Shown: positions 24,619 to 34,433 of the stretch, piece by piece
Layout of the letters: each line of letters opens with the position of its first letter
Numbering within the stretch: the first letter of the stretch is position 1
From: Agarivorans sp. Alg241-V36
Lineage (GTDB): Bacteria; Pseudomonadota; Gammaproteobacteria; Enterobacterales; Celerinatantimonadaceae
Direction of reading: 5' to 3'
Length of the DNA stretch: 64,000 nt
Assembly: GCF_900537085.1 (NCBI RefSeq)
Contig: NZ_UNRE01000002.1
Span: 62,289 to 126,288, forward strand
Translations under genes and position numbers: made by a program
Notes under the pieces: model-generated
The model's input: only the letters and a program-made list of their open reading frames with translations
Database searches by the model: none
What the model was told of the DNA's origin: nothing

Positions 24619-25833
24619 ATGAGCCAAGCCCAAATCCAAGACCAGCATCAGCACTTTGATATTGCGATAGTGGGCGCGGGCATGGCGGGCGCAAGCCTTG
24701 CTTTAGCTTTAAGCAACGCTAGTGCTGAACAGCCCTTACGCATTGCGGTAATCGAAGCGGCTGAACTTAATTTTGGCCAACACCCAGGCTTTGATGGCCG
24801 TGCTATTGCCTTATCGGCTGGCTCGGAGCAATGGCTTAGGCAACAAGGCTTGTGGCAATATCTAGCGCCACATACCTGCGCCATTGAGCATATCCATGTC
24901 TCGGATCGTGGCCATTGCGGCTATACCACCTTAAATGCTCAGGAGTATCAGCTTGATGCCCTAGGGCAAGTGATTGAGCTAGAGCACGCTGGTCGTGAGT
25001 TTCACACTCTACTTAGCCAACGCCAGCAAGTGCAGTTGTTTTGCCCCAACAAGGTGAACAAAATTGAGCAACAAGCTGAGCAAGTGCTGTTGGAGCTAGA
25101 TAACCAGAAAACCATAAGCGCTAGCTTATTAGTGGGCGCAGACGGTGCTGAGTCGCTAGTGGGTAAACAAATTGGCAATCAGCAGCTGCATGATTTTGGC
25201 AAGTTTGCCTTAATTGCTAACGTGCAAGCAGAGCAAGATCTCGCAGGTCGGGCTTTTGAGCGCTTCACCGAAGACGGGCCATTGGCGCTACTGCCAATGA
25301 CCGACAATCGTTGGTCGGTGGTGTGGTCACTTAATGCAGAAGACGCTCAGCGCTTACAGGCCGCCAGTGAGAATGAGTTTTTAGCCGAATTACAAAGCGC
25401 CTTTGGTTATCGTGCAGGGCGCTTTATCGGCGTGGGTAAACGCTTTGCCTATCCTTTAGCGCTGCGTTATTACCCACGTTTGTTTAGTCACCGTTTATTG
25501 GTGCTGGGCAATGCTGCCCATGCGCTGCACCCCATTGCAGGGCAGGGCTTTAATTTAGGACTGCGCGACGTAGCGGCCTTGGCAGAGCTTATTCAACAGC
25601 AGTGCAGCAGTGGCGGCGATTTAGGCGCACACAGCCTATTAGACGCCTACCAACAGCGCCGTGAGCAAGACAATGCCCGCACCATTGCCATGACTTCTAC
25701 GCTGGCCAGTTTGTTTGCCAGCAATGACAAAACCTCGGTGGTTCCACGTAATCTTGGCCTAATGGCCATGCAACTTTCCCCTAGCTTTAAATCGCTGTTA
25801 GCGAAACAAAGCTTAGGTTTACATCTCTCTTAA
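24619..25833 (+). CDS. ubiH: 2-octaprenyl-6-methoxyphenol hydroxylase
   Basis: A 404-aa FAD-dependent monooxygenase of ubiquinone synthesis. It has the FAD-binding GAGMAG (residues 19-24), the DG motif in LLVGADGAESLVG, and the second FAD motif GNAAHALHPIAGQGFNLGL. The FDGRAIALSAGS segment distinguishes UbiH from UbiI. It would hydroxylate C1 of the quinone ring. It follows pepP after one base and precedes ubiI by 19 bases. Gene order matches E. coli. Confidence 0.93.
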   Translation: MSQAQIQDQHQHFDIAIVGAGMAGASLALALSNASAEQPLRIAVIEAAELNFGQHPGFDGRAIALSAGSEQWLRQQGLWQYLAPHTCAIEHIHVSDRGHCGYTTLNAQEYQLDALGQVIELEHAGREFHTLLSQRQQVQLFCPNKVNKIEQQAEQVLLELDNQKTISASLLVGADGAESLVGKQIGNQQLHDFGKFALIANVQAEQDLAGRAFERFTEDGPLALLPMTDNRWSVVWSLNAEDAQRLQAASENEFLAELQSAFGYRAGRFIGVGKRFAYPLALRYYPRLFSHRLLVLGNAAHALHPIAGQGFNLGLRDVAALAELIQQQCSSGGDLGAHSLLDAYQQRREQDNARTIAMTSTLASLFASNDKTSVVPRNLGLMAMQLSPSFKSLLAKQSLGLHLS

Positions 25834-25852
25834 CAAGCACTAGGACAGGCAC

Positions 25853-27061
25853 ATGCAAGCGGTTGATTTAACAATTATTGGTGGTGGAATGGTAGGTTTG
25901 GCCTTAGCCAGTGCCTTAGCCGATAGCCCTTTACGCATCGCCATTGTTGAGCCCAAACCCTCGCAACAGCCTAACTTAGCGCAATACAGCCTGCGGGTGA
26001 GTGCCGTTAGTCTGTCTTCCCAGCAGTTTTTGCAGTCTTTAGGGGTATGGCAACACATCCTTGAGCAGCGAGTCGCGCCCTATAACGACATGCAAGTTTG
26101 GGAGCACGACAGCTTCGCTAAAATTCGTTTTCAGGCCGAAGCTTTATTGGTGCCAAATATTGGCCATATTGTAGAAAACGACATTATTCGTCACGCCCTA
26201 TGGCAGCAAGTTAGCCAGCAGAGCAACGTAACAATTGTTGAGCATGCAGTAGACAAATTACACCGTGGCGATAGCGAGTCGTGGTTAAGCTTTGCCAATG
26301 GCCAAAGCATAAGCAGCAAGCTGTTGGTAGCAGCAGATGGCGCAAACTCTTGGTTGCGTCAGCAGTTAGACATCCCGCTTACCTATTGGGATTACCAACA
26401 CACCGCGATTGTGGCCACCATCAAAACCGCCGAACCGCATCAAGATTGTGCCCGCCAAATATTTACCCCAGAAGGCCCTTTAGCCTTTTTACCCTTAAGC
26501 GATGCCAATACCTGTTCTATTGTTTGGTCGGTTTCCCCCGACAGAGCGGCAGAGCTACAAGCCATGAGTGAGGCAGAGTTTAATAAGCAGCTCACTATGG
26601 CCTTTGATAATCGCTTAGGTCTGTGTGAGCGAGTAGGAGAGTGCGCTGGCTTCCCACTGCGGATGCGTTATGCACGCGATTTTGCCGGTAAAGGTTTTGC
26701 CTTAATTGGCGACGCCGCCCACACCATTCATCCATTGGCAGGCCAAGGGGTTAACCTAGGGTTAATGGATGCTGCCGCGCTGGCGCAAGAGTTAATCGCT
26801 TTGCAACAAGCTGGCAAGAGCATTAATGACTACGCCAATCTGCGCCACTTTGAGCGCTGGCGTAAAAGCGAAGCCAGCCAAATGATCGCCTCAATGGAAT
26901 TGTTTAAGCGCTTATTTGGCAATACTAATCCTGCACTTAAACTGCTGCGCGGAGTAGGCATGAGCTTGGTGGATAAAGCTGAACCGCTTAAGCAACAAGC
27001 TATGCGCCGCGCCTTGGGATTAGAAGGTGACCTGCCTAAGCGTGCCAGCTGTAAAGTCTAA
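25853..27061 (+). CDS. ubiI: 2-octaprenylphenol hydroxylase
   Basis: A 402-aa FAD monooxygenase, paralogous to the preceding gene. It has GGGMVG at residues 9-14, the V-A-A-D-G-A-N-S-W-L-R segment and GDAAHTIHPLAGQGVNLGL. The LRVSAVSLSSQQFLQSLGVW region is typical of UbiI (formerly VisC), which hydroxylates C5 of the ring. It ends the operon and is followed by an intrinsic terminator. Confidence 0.92.
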   Translation: MQAVDLTIIGGGMVGLALASALADSPLRIAIVEPKPSQQPNLAQYSLRVSAVSLSSQQFLQSLGVWQHILEQRVAPYNDMQVWEHDSFAKIRFQAEALLVPNIGHIVENDIIRHALWQQVSQQSNVTIVEHAVDKLHRGDSESWLSFANGQSISSKLLVAADGANSWLRQQLDIPLTYWDYQHTAIVATIKTAEPHQDCARQIFTPEGPLAFLPLSDANTCSIVWSVSPDRAAELQAMSEAEFNKQLTMAFDNRLGLCERVGECAGFPLRMRYARDFAGKGFALIGDAAHTIHPLAGQGVNLGLMDAAALAQELIALQQAGKSINDYANLRHFERWRKSEASQMIASMELFKRLFGNTNPALKLLRGVGMSLVDKAEPLKQQAMRRALGLEGDLPKRASCKV

Positions 27062-27066
27062 GCTTT

Positions 27067-27100
27067 AGCGCTGACACTTAGAGAAAGTGCCAGCGCTTTT
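27067..27100 (+). terminator. Intrinsic terminator of the ygfB-ubiI operon
   Basis: AGCGCTGACACTT pairs with AAGTGCCAGCGCT around a short loop (one internal mismatch), followed by TTTT. It starts 6 nt after the ubiI stop. Confidence 0.8.
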
Positions 27101-27114
27101 AGTTGCGAAGCTTA

Positions 27115-27507
27115 TTAGTCGCGTGGCTTACTGCGCTTCATAATCGCCGAGAACTGGTCGCCACTGGTATTGGCTGATACCAATATCCAACCCGATTGAT
27201 TCAAGTGATTAAGTGCATCCATCGGTGAGTTAAAAGCAATTACTTTGCCTTGGTTGTCTCGCAATAGATCTTTGTTTTTTAAACCAATCTCTAAGGCTTG
27301 GCCAAAGTCTACTTCAACCTTCCACTTGGTTAAGCTCAGTAGTTTTCCTTTGGCCACCACCATGGCGTACTCTTCACCGGTTTGTTGGTGTACTTCGTCG
27401 GCATGTACGCTTAATGACAACATAAGCATGATCACCATCGCTGCCAGTAAAGCTCTAATCATCACCGTTTTATGTCGAATACTTTTGTTTAGTTTTTGCA
27501 AATTCAT
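27115..27507 (-). CDS. Small exported protein of unknown function
   Basis: A 130-aa protein with a basic N-terminus and a hydrophobic export segment (about residues 14-36, ending LSLSVHADE). The mature part has a C-terminal pattern AFNSPMDALNHLNQSGW followed by ILVSANTS, resembling small proteins that place a residue count against a predicted position, but no family was recognised. The ATG at 27505-27507 has AAGGAGAG upstream. It is 15 nt downstream of the serine hydrolase gene on the same strand, so the two are probably one operon. Confidence 0.6.
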   Translation of the reverse strand: MNLQKLNKSIRHKTVMIRALLAAMVIMLMLSLSVHADEVHQQTGEEYAMVVAKGKLLSLTKWKVEVDFGQALEIGLKNKDLLRDNQGKVIAFNSPMDALNHLNQSGWILVSANTSGDQFSAIMKRSKPRD

Positions 27508-27522
27508 GCTGCTCTCCTTGGC

Positions 27523-28713
27523 CTATTTACGTAGCAGTTCGATAATGTCGTAAGCAGCTTGGTAGAGCTTATTAAAGTGCTCGTAAGGCGCTGGCAATTC
27601 ACTGGCGATGCGGCTGTTAATCGCGATAATGGTGCCAGACTCTGGGTCAGCCCAAATAAGTTGTCCGCCCCAACCGCTATGGCCCAAGCCATATTTGTTC
27701 ATAATCGCCGATTTGTAATAGCGAGACTCAATGGCGGTAAGCTCTGCTGGCACTACCTCACCGTCTTTCTTAGCTTGTTTAATATCCTGCTTTGCAGCCT
27801 TGTTGTCTTCAATGAGCAAGCGGCCATAGCGAGCAAAATCTAAGCTAGCCGACATTAATGAAGCGCCAATCATTGGCACGCCTTCAAAATCGGTGCCCAT
27901 GTATACGGTTTTCTCTCCGCCAATATCATGCATTAGTTCGCGCACTAACTGGTCGGCAGGCGTGTTAGTTGCCGCCTCAAGAATCAGCATTAGTACGTTG
28001 GTATTAATGGTGGCGTAATTGGCAATTTTTCCTTTCCACTCATTGCTGGCACCCATAGCGCCAATTTCACTGGCAAATTCGCGTAGGGTTTTACGCTGGT
28101 CGTTGCGTTGCAGGCCAATTACCCGCTCATCTTCGTCAAACATTTTTAAGGCTTCTGGGTCACCGGTGTAAGCGGCTAGCTCAGAGATATCATGGTTTAC
28201 TGCCATGTTAGCTACATCGGCTACAGTGCGACCTCTAAAGCCTGCGCCAATCTCTGGCAGGTATTTTTCTACCTTGTCATCCAGGCTAATTTGTTGGGCT
28301 TTAAGGGCACGGTTTAGCAATATGTAACCCATCGACTTAGTCGAAGACTGGTCCGAGTAAATGCTGTTGCGATCACTATCTCGGTAGTGCTCTAGCATTA
28401 CATCGCCGTGCTGGTTCATCACTACTATGCTGGCCACCGCCGGGTGGTTAATGATTCTGGCAACTGAGTCAATTTCATGAATCTCGTAATGGCGTTTTTG
28501 GTGATTGATGCGAAAGCTGTCTTGCGCGTTAACGGCCATTAGGTTGGGGGTAATTGACGGTAAATTTATTAAACCTTCGGCGCGTTGCTGTTGCCAAGTA
28601 TCAATAGTTAATGGCGTTAGGTTAGAAGGCGCAGCACTTACGCCAGTGCTAAAAATGGCTGCAGCGGCTAAGCTCGCGAGTAAGGTCGTTTTAAGCGTTT
28701 TGCTATTTGTCAT
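27523..28713 (-). CDS. Exported serine hydrolase, beta-lactamase/esterase fold
   Basis: A 396-aa protein with a signal peptide (cleavage near SAAPS, residue 28). The penicillin-binding-protein-like active site is visible as S123-S-T-K126 (SxxK), Y233 in NYATINTN, and a His-Ser-Gly in GLGHSGWGG. Such proteins hydrolyse esters, amides or beta-lactams; the overall form resembles 6-aminohexanoate-dimer hydrolase-type proteins more than true AmpC. The ATG has AAGGTG upstream. Its promoter region holds three copies of the palindrome also found near pagL, suggesting a shared regulator. Confidence 0.8.
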   Translation of the reverse strand: MTNSKTLKTTLLASLAAAAIFSTGVSAAPSNLTPLTIDTWQQQRAEGLINLPSITPNLMAVNAQDSFRINHQKRHYEIHEIDSVARIINHPAVASIVVMNQHGDVMLEHYRDSDRNSIYSDQSSTKSMGYILLNRALKAQQISLDDKVEKYLPEIGAGFRGRTVADVANMAVNHDISELAAYTGDPEALKMFDEDERVIGLQRNDQRKTLREFASEIGAMGASNEWKGKIANYATINTNVLMLILEAATNTPADQLVRELMHDIGGEKTVYMGTDFEGVPMIGASLMSASLDFARYGRLLIEDNKAAKQDIKQAKKDGEVVPAELTAIESRYYKSAIMNKYGLGHSGWGGQLIWADPESGTIIAINSRIASELPAPYEHFNKLYQAAYDIIELLRK

Positions 28714-28800
28714 GGTTATTCACCTTATGGTTTGGCGAATCCTGCCTAGGGTTAACAACTTGGTCCTCAAGCTGCAAAGTTATGTTGTTGTTTCAATGTC

Positions 28801-28864
28801 TTCATATTACGGAATGCCAATTTCATAATATGAACTCTGAACTTGGTCGATTTCGTAATATGAA
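28801..28864. promoter_or_regulatory. Three copies of a TTCATAATATGAA-type operator
   Basis: TTCATATTACGGAA (28801-28814), TTCATAATATGAA (28822-28834) and TTCGTAATATGAA (28852-28864) lie 88-151 nt upstream of the serine hydrolase ATG. The middle one is a near-perfect palindrome. The same motif occurs twice between pagL and the HTH regulator gene, so these are probably binding sites for that regulator. Confidence 0.6.
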
Positions 28865-28910
28865 AAGAGCCGATTGCTTTTAATTCGTCGCGGTATTGGC
28901 AAGCTAGGGC

Positions 28911-29498
28911 TTAGAATTTGCGGCCAAGACTAAGGCTAAAGGGCACATCAAAACCGGGGTTGGGAGGAAGCAAATCGGCATTAGAAAGATGACGCCAAGA
29001 AAAGCTAAGCTCCCACTGTCTGTGCTCTCCAAAATAAGCGCCAAAGCTAATGAAGTCGTTAAACAGAAAGCGCGAGCCTTGCTCTTGATAGCCCAACTTA
29101 TTGGATGACATGATCGATGGCCCAGCAGTAAAGCCGAAATATGGGTCGAAGTTGTCGCGAGATTTTAAGTTGTAACGAATGGTGGGAAGTACTGAGTAAA
29201 CATCTACTTTACTGTTTTGTTCCACATCGCTCACCAAGTGGCTGTAGCCCACACCCAGCAGTAATTGCCAGCGCTCATTCTCGCCAAAGCGGCGATCCCA
29301 AAAGGTGTAACTAAGATCAAATACCGCATTATTTTGTCGCTCAACATTGGCGCCTACTTGCGGGCCATAGCCCACGCCAATGTTTAATTGTTTGGCGGGC
29401 AACTCAATACTTATTAGCATTAAACTTAGCCAGGCTAAGCTGGTTTTTAGTTGTTGGCCTTTAGCCTTGGAAGGGGGAAGTAATGCAACTTGCTGCAT
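28911..29498 (-). CDS. pagL: PagL-type lipid A 3-O-deacylase
   Basis: A 195-aa outer-membrane barrel with an N-terminal export region and a C-terminal Phe. The PagL signature is present as WRHLSNADLLPPNPGFD near the C-terminus: His170 and Ser172 correspond to the catalytic HxS pair that removes the 3-O acyl chain from lipid A. Asp184 stands where the third catalytic residue, usually Glu, would be expected from spacing. It is divergent from the HTH regulator, with two palindromic sites between. The N-terminal 20 residues before the hydrophobic stretch are unusually long for a signal peptide; an internal start is possible. Confidence 0.75.
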   Translation of the reverse strand: MQQVALLPPSKAKGQQLKTSLAWLSLMLISIELPAKQLNIGVGYGPQVGANVERQNNAVFDLSYTFWDRRFGENERWQLLLGVGYSHLVSDVEQNSKVDVYSVLPTIRYNLKSRDNFDPYFGFTAGPSIMSSNKLGYQEQGSRFLFNDFISFGAYFGEHRQWELSFSWRHLSNADLLPPNPGFDVPFSLSLGRKF

Positions 29499-29558
29499 AA
29501 ATGCTGTCTCATGGTGGTTGTTTAAAGCGTTCTGAGAGCAACTCTAAATAAATCTGTT

Positions 29559-29600
29559 TTCATAATATGAACAAGAAGCTAAGCTTTATTTCATATTGTG
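29559..29600. promoter_or_regulatory. Two TTCATAATATGAA-type operators between pagL and the regulator
   Basis: TTCATAATATGAA (29559-29571) is identical to the central site at 28822-28834. TTCATATTGTG (29590-29600) is a half-matching copy 18 nt before the regulator start. The position suggests autoregulation of the HTH gene and control of pagL. Confidence 0.6.
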
Positions 29601-29618
29601 TAAAAAGAGCAAAGGCAA

Positions 29619-30026
29619 ATGGCGGAATTGAATACCGAAGGTTTTGAGTTTTTTGGCGAAGATGAACATCGTTTTAGAATGATGCTGATAGAGCGGATCG
29701 AAGCCTACATGGTGCATAACAGCATTAGTAAGAGTGCCTTGGCCGACAAAGCTAATATTGGCAAAACTGCCTTTTATAGCAAGATGGATAAGCAGCAAGG
29801 TAGCCAGTTTACCGTGTCTGATTTATTCCGCTTGGGCAAAGTATTAGACGTTAGTATTTTGCAGTTTTTCCCTGTTGACGAAATAGACCGCATCCACGGT
29901 GGCCAGTTGGCAGTGCCTGCCAGTGTGCTTAGTTTAATGGATGAAATGATGAGCATGCCCAACCAAGACATCGAGCTGCTGCACTCACTAATGAAAACTC
30001 TGCGAGAGCACCAGCGCATAAGCTAG
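29619..30026 (+). CDS. Small HTH transcriptional regulator, probable controller of pagL and the serine hydrolase
   Basis: A 135-aa protein with a helix-turn-helix of the XRE/Cro kind at about residues 32-80: SISKSALADKANIGKTAFYS, then a second helix pair ending FRLGKVLDV. The rest is an acidic helical tail that may mediate dimerisation. Palindromic sites upstream of this gene, pagL and the serine hydrolase suggest that it controls all three. A copy of its last 37 codons occurs after the hybrid kinase gene at 33772-33885. The kinase gene begins 95 nt downstream. Confidence 0.7.
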   Translation: MAELNTEGFEFFGEDEHRFRMMLIERIEAYMVHNSISKSALADKANIGKTAFYSKMDKQQGSQFTVSDLFRLGKVLDVSILQFFPVDEIDRIHGGQLAVPASVLSLMDEMMSMPNQDIELLHSLMKTLREHQRIS

Positions 30027-30121
30027 GCTCTAAAGCTGATTAGATTGGCTAGTTGTTGGCTAAATTGCTGTTATTGCACTAAATTGAGTGCAACAAATGC
30101 TTGGTTAAAAAGAGGAAACTA

Positions 30122-33100
30122 GTGTCACTAAAGGGAATTAAACAAAGTAAACGGATTTTCTTCGGTTTTGCTGGAGTGATTAGCTTACTGTTTATTGTTG
30201 TAGTGGTAGGAGCCTTTAGTATTGCTCAGCTTTTCCTTGCGGTAGATCGCTATGTTTCAGCCGGTGAGTTAGTCAGCAAGTTAGAACAAGCGCGCTTGCA
30301 AGAACTTATATTTACTCGTGATCATAATTTTACCGCAGCCAAACGAAGCTTAGATAAAATTGCCGAAGCATCCTCGTTGTCTAAAGCTTTTGTTAACACA
30401 AGTACCGATGAAAACAATCAAACCAATTTAAGCCAGTTACCAAAAGCGATTGATGACTATCATCAAGGGTTTGCTCAATACGTCGAGTTGATTGAAGAGA
30501 TGATTGAGGCTCGTGAGCAGATGGTGATTGCCGCTGTGCAAGCCTCTTCAAGTGCCTTGTCGCTGCAGCGATTACAAGAAAAATACATCGATTTTGATAG
30601 CGACAAAATCAAACAGTTGCGTTTCGAAGTCACCAGAGTGATAGACAATGCCAATAAAACCTACAACGTAATCATCCCTGCTGAAATAGCTAAAGTGCAC
30701 GAAAAAAGCTATTTGCTTAATAAAAATCCTCAAGAGTTAATTAATGCCCGTAATGCAGTGATTAAAATTATCAGCATTACCGACTTACTCAAATCCAGTA
30801 TCAAAGATGAAAATAGCCAAGTCATTTTGCAAGGTATGTCTCAAGCAACAGATAACTATCTCGAAGAGTTAAATAAGCTTGAACAGGTAGTAAACTTGGG
30901 CGAGTTAGACGAGCGTTCAGCAATTATTACTACTTTAGATCGCAGCTCCAGCCACCTCATCAATGCCGCGTTTGCCTTGCGCGATAGCGAGCAGGAAGTG
31001 CTAAAAAATAAGCGTAGGCAGATAGATGCCACGCAAGACTTAATGAGCAAGCGACTAAAAATTAGTAAAGACATCGACAGCTTGCTAAACCGCCTAACCA
31101 ATGCACGACAATCTGACCGAGACTTAGCCTTATCTAACTCACTAGAGGCTAAAAAGGTGTATGCACGCTCGGTTACTGCAGATTTAGATACCGTGCTAAA
31201 TCGCGCTGAACAGTTGCAGCTTTCGCTTATAGAAGAGGATGAGATATTAGCCTTTGCCAGTTTTGTCCCCGAGGTGTCCAATTACTTAGAAAATTTCCGA
31301 GCAGTAGAACGGGTAACCTTAAGTGTTTATAAGGTGTCTAGCGCTATGATTGCGGCAGCACAACAAGCCGATAGCCTATTAGAGAATACCCGTGATCTAC
31401 GTTTTAGTGATATGCAAAGTGCCCGCGGACTCTCTGATTTACTGTTGTTGTTAGGCCTGGTGTTTGCCGCAGCCATGGGCTTATTGGCCTTCTTCATTCG
31501 TAAGTCTCAATCGGCCATTGAAACCCTCGCCACCGAATTAAGTGCCGCTAAAGATGTATCAGAGCAAGCTAACCAAGCTAAATCGACCTTTTTAGCCAAC
31601 ATGAGCCATGAAATACGAACTCCCATGAATGCCATTATTGGCATGAGCCATCTCGCGCTTAAGTCTGATCTCAACAAAAAGCAGCACGGTTATGTGAATA
31701 ACATTCATCGTGCAGCAGAAGCGTTGTTGGGCATTATTAACGATATTCTCGACTTCTCTAAAATTGAGGCTCGCAAGCTAGAGCTCGAGCATATTGATTT
31801 CGATTTAGAACAAGTACTAAGAGATGTGAGTGACATTATGTCGCAAAAGGCTCATGAAAAAGGCCTTGAGCTGGTTACCGACATGAGTGCGGTTATTCCC
31901 AAAGGCCTTATTGGTGATCCGCTACGCATAAAACAAGTACTGCTTAATTTAGTGAGCAATGCGATCAAATTTACTGAGTCTGGACAGGTCAGCATTACCA
32001 TTAAACAACTGCAGAGCGATGCGAGCTCTACAGAGTTACTGTTTTCGGTTAAAGACAGTGGTATTGGCATGACCGAAGAACAGCTAAATAAATTGTTTTC
32101 GGCCTTTGCTCAAGCAGACAGTTCAACCACCCGTAAGTTTGGTGGAACAGGCCTAGGTTTAGTTATTAGTAAAAGCTTAGTAGAGATGATGGGGGGCGGC
32201 ATACAAGTGCAAAGCACCTATCAACAAGGTACAGAGTTTAGCTTTAGTTTACCGCTAGGTGTTGAGCACAGTAATGGCCAACTTAGCGCACCAGAGACTT
32301 TAAAAGATATAAGTGTGTTAGTTATCGACGAAAACCCAGTTTCTCAAATCGCTATGACTAACATGTTAAGTTCCATGAACTTTAGGGTACTAACCAGTAG
32401 TGATCGCGATTCTACCTTTCAGTTAATTGAGCAAAACCATATAGATTTATTATTTGTATCATGGGGCGAAGAAGCATACTCCCAAGAGCGCATCGATCGC
32501 CTGCGGGCTTTTCTGACAGAGACTAAGCCACCCAAAATTATTATTACTTCTATGGCGGGCAATGAGAATTTGCATCTCGTGTTTAGTGATGCTCAATTAG
32601 AAGTTAGTGACGTACTGCGTAAGCCCATGACACCATCTAGCTTGCATGAATCAATACTTAAAGTGTTTAGTATGTCTAGCCAAACAGAGCGCTTACTCCC
32701 CATGGACACTAGCGCGATAGATCAACTAGCCAAACCATTAAGCGGTGCTAAATTGTTACTGGCCGAAGATAACGATATTAACCAAGAACTTGCTATGGAG
32801 TTACTGGGCGAGCAGGGGATAGAAGTGATAGTGGCCGAAAATGGCCTGCAAGCCATAGCGATGTTGGAGCAAGACGAGTTTGATGGAATTTTGATGGATG
32901 GTCAGATGCCAGAAATGGATGGCTACGAAGCTACCCAAAAAATTCGCTTAAATCCAAAGTATGCGGAGTTACCGATACTAGCCATGACCGCCAACGTCAC
33001 TACCCAAGATAAAGAAAAGGCTTTGGCGTGCGGCATGAACGACCTGATTGGCAAGCCTCTAAACGTAGAGCAAATGTTTAAAACCTTGGCCAAGTGGATA

Positions 33101-33742
33101 AAGCCAAAGAACCCCAAGGTAAAACAAGCTACGCATCAACATTCACCAGCCGTTACCAGAAAGCTCGATTCTGGGGTGATTAAATATAACGAAGGTATCG
33201 CCGCCTGTAATAACAATACGGCCTTGTATGGCAAAGTGTTAGCGCGTTTTGAGCAGAGCTTTGGCCAGTTTGAGCAAGAATTTATGCAAGCAGCAAGCTT
33301 AGAAGAAAAACAGCGTTTAGCCCATAGCATAAAAGGCGTTGCTGGAACCATTGGAGCCACCCAGCTATTCCATCAAAGCGCTGCGCTAGAAAAAGCCTGT
33401 GAGCTTAATTTGGCAGAACAAATTAGCGATACCCTCGCTCGAACGCTTAGTGAACTTATACTGGTACTTGCCGACATCCCTCGCTTATTGGCTCGGGTCT
33501 CTGAGCAAGCCGATCCCCAGCCACCTGCAGAGCCAAGCACATCAACAGCATCTATTGGCCCCGAGCGGCTCGTTGACTTATTAGAACACGCCGACATAGA
33601 AGCGCTAGATGTTTGCGAAACCTTGTTGCTTAGCTTGCCCGAGTCTGAACATGAATTGCTAAGAGAAATTCAACAGCATTTACTCGAATACGAGTTTGAG
33701 TCAGCGTTAGAACTCGCCAAATCTTTAGCAAACAATAACTAG
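30122..33742 (+). CDS. Hybrid sensor histidine kinase with two receivers and Hpt domain
   Basis: A 1206-aa inner-membrane kinase. Order: a membrane segment near residues 15-40, a long helical periplasmic domain to about 440, a second segment, a histidine kinase with His496 in [12 protein letters not shown] and ATPase boxes, a first receiver-like domain (about 735-850), a second receiver with Asp926 in [13 protein letters not shown], and an Hpt domain with His1068 in [11 protein letters not shown]. The first receiver lacks the phosphoacceptor Asp (LLFVSWGEE), so it is degenerate. This is the BarA/ArcB-type phosphorelay layout. The GTG at 30122 follows AGAGGA. No partner regulator with a receiver is adjacent. 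Confidence 0.9.
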   Translation: MSLKGIKQSKRIFFGFAGVISLLFIVVVVGAFSIAQLFLAVDRYVSAGELVSKLEQARLQELIFTRDHNFTAAKRSLDKIAEASSLSKAFVNTSTDENNQTNLSQLPKAIDDYHQGFAQYVELIEEMIEAREQMVIAAVQASSSALSLQRLQEKYIDFDSDKIKQLRFEVTRVIDNANKTYNVIIPAEIAKVHEKSYLLNKNPQELINARNAVIKIISITDLLKSSIKDENSQVILQGMSQATDNYLEELNKLEQVVNLGELDERSAIITTLDRSSSHLINAAFALRDSEQEVLKNKRRQIDATQDLMSKRLKISKDIDSLLNRLTNARQSDRDLALSNSLEAKKVYARSVTADLDTVLNRAEQLQLSLIEEDEILAFASFVPEVSNYLENFRAVERVTLSVYKVSSAMIAAAQQADSLLENTRDLRFSDMQSARGLSDLLLLLGLVFAAAMGLLAFFIRKSQSAIETLATELSAAKDVSEQANQAKSTFLANMSHEIRTPMNAIIGMSHLALKSDLNKKQHGYVNNIHRAAEALLGIINDILDFSKIEARKLELEHIDFDLEQVLRDVSDIMSQKAHEKGLELVTDMSAVIPKGLIGDPLRIKQVLLNLVSNAIKFTESGQVSITIKQLQSDASSTELLFSVKDSGIGMTEEQLNKLFSAFAQADSSTTRKFGGTGLGLVISKSLVEMMGGGIQVQSTYQQGTEFSFSLPLGVEHSNGQLSAPETLKDISVLVIDENPVSQIAMTNMLSSMNFRVLTSSDRDSTFQLIEQNHIDLLFVSWGEEAYSQERIDRLRAFLTETKPPKIIITSMAGNENLHLVFSDAQLEVSDVLRKPMTPSSLHESILKVFSMSSQTERLLPMDTSAIDQLAKPLSGAKLLLAEDNDINQELAMELLGEQGIEVIVAENGLQAIAMLEQDEFDGILMDGQMPEMDGYEATQKIRLNPKYAELPILAMTANVTTQDKEKALACGMNDLIGKPLNVEQMFKTLAKWIKPKNPKVKQATHQHSPAVTRKLDSGVIKYNEGIAACNNNTALYGKVLARFEQSFGQFEQEFMQAASLEEKQRLAHSIKGVAGTIGATQLFHQSAALEKACELNLAEQISDTLARTLSELILVLADIPRLLARVSEQADPQPPAEPSTSTASIGPERLVDLLEHADIEALDVCETLLLSLPESEHELLREIQQHLLEYEFESALELAKSLANNN

Positions 33743-33771
33743 CAAGTGGCTTCCATACATACTATTCAGTA

Positions 33772-33885
33772 GTGCCCGCCAGTATGCTTAGTTTAATGGA
33801 TGATATGATGAGCATGCCGAACCAAGACATCGAGCTGCTGCACTCACTAATGAAAACTCTGCGAGAGCACCAACGTTTGAGCTGA
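33772..33885 (+). pseudogene. Duplicated tail of the HTH regulator gene
   Basis: These 114 bases encode V-P-A-S-M-L-S-L-M-D-D-M-M-S-M-P-N-Q-D-I and onward to a stop, nearly identical to the last 37 codons of the regulator at 29913-30026. A run of about 52 bases starting at AACCAAGACATCGAG is identical in both. There is no start or HTH part, so it is a remnant. It places the kinase gene between two copies of the same sequence. Confidence 0.85.
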
Positions 33886-33932
33886 ACTTGCAGGTAAAGT
33901 GAAATTAAGGTTTATGTGTGGACTATTGCCGC

Positions 33933-34433
33933 TTAACGTTCATTGCGCTGAAACTCTATTATAGGGCCATTGAAGCCAGCCCTTTTTATCGCTATTTGCA
34001 TCCCGTAGTTGTCTTCGCTGGTGTCAATAATAATTCTTTTGGATTGGTGTTTCGCGTGTATATGTTGCGTTGCAAAAATTAGAGCTCGGGTAGCCATTCC
34101 TTGTCCGCGCATATTTTTGTTAGTAAACACGGGGCCAATAACCGCATCGGAGCTCGCTACCGGGTAATGTGTGCAGCGACCATAAGTGATGACTCCATGA
34201 CTTTGAAGTGTTGTTTTGGTCCCACAGCAATACATTGAACTTCTTTTTAACGAGATCTTTAACATAAGCTTTAAGAGCTCTTTCCCCGAACCAAAATGGC
34301 TACGCAACATCTTTGCATTCCTAATAAATGACGAGAAATTATCAATAATCATCAGTTTGCTTGTAGAGGAAAGAGCGATCTTTTCATTGGGAACAATTTC
34401 ACTAACTTCGAGTGAATAAACAAACTGTTTCAT
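33933..34433 (-). CDS. GNAT-type acetyltransferase-like protein
   Basis: A 166-aa protein. The acetyl-CoA-binding motif appears as NKNMRGQGMATRALIFATQH in the C-terminal half, with the V-I-G-P-V-F-T strand before it, so it belongs to the GNAT fold. The substrate cannot be told. The ATG at 34431-34433 overlaps the upstream stop as TGATG, showing translational coupling with the next gene. Both are more A+T-rich than the flanking kinase and gcv genes, suggesting acquisition together. Confidence 0.65.
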   Translation of the reverse strand: MKQFVYSLEVSEIVPNEKIALSSTSKLMIIDNFSSFIRNAKMLRSHFGSGKELLKLMLKISLKRSSMYCCGTKTTLQSHGVITYGRCTHYPVASSDAVIGPVFTNKNMRGQGMATRALIFATQHIHAKHQSKRIIIDTSEDNYGMQIAIKRAGFNGPIIEFQRNER

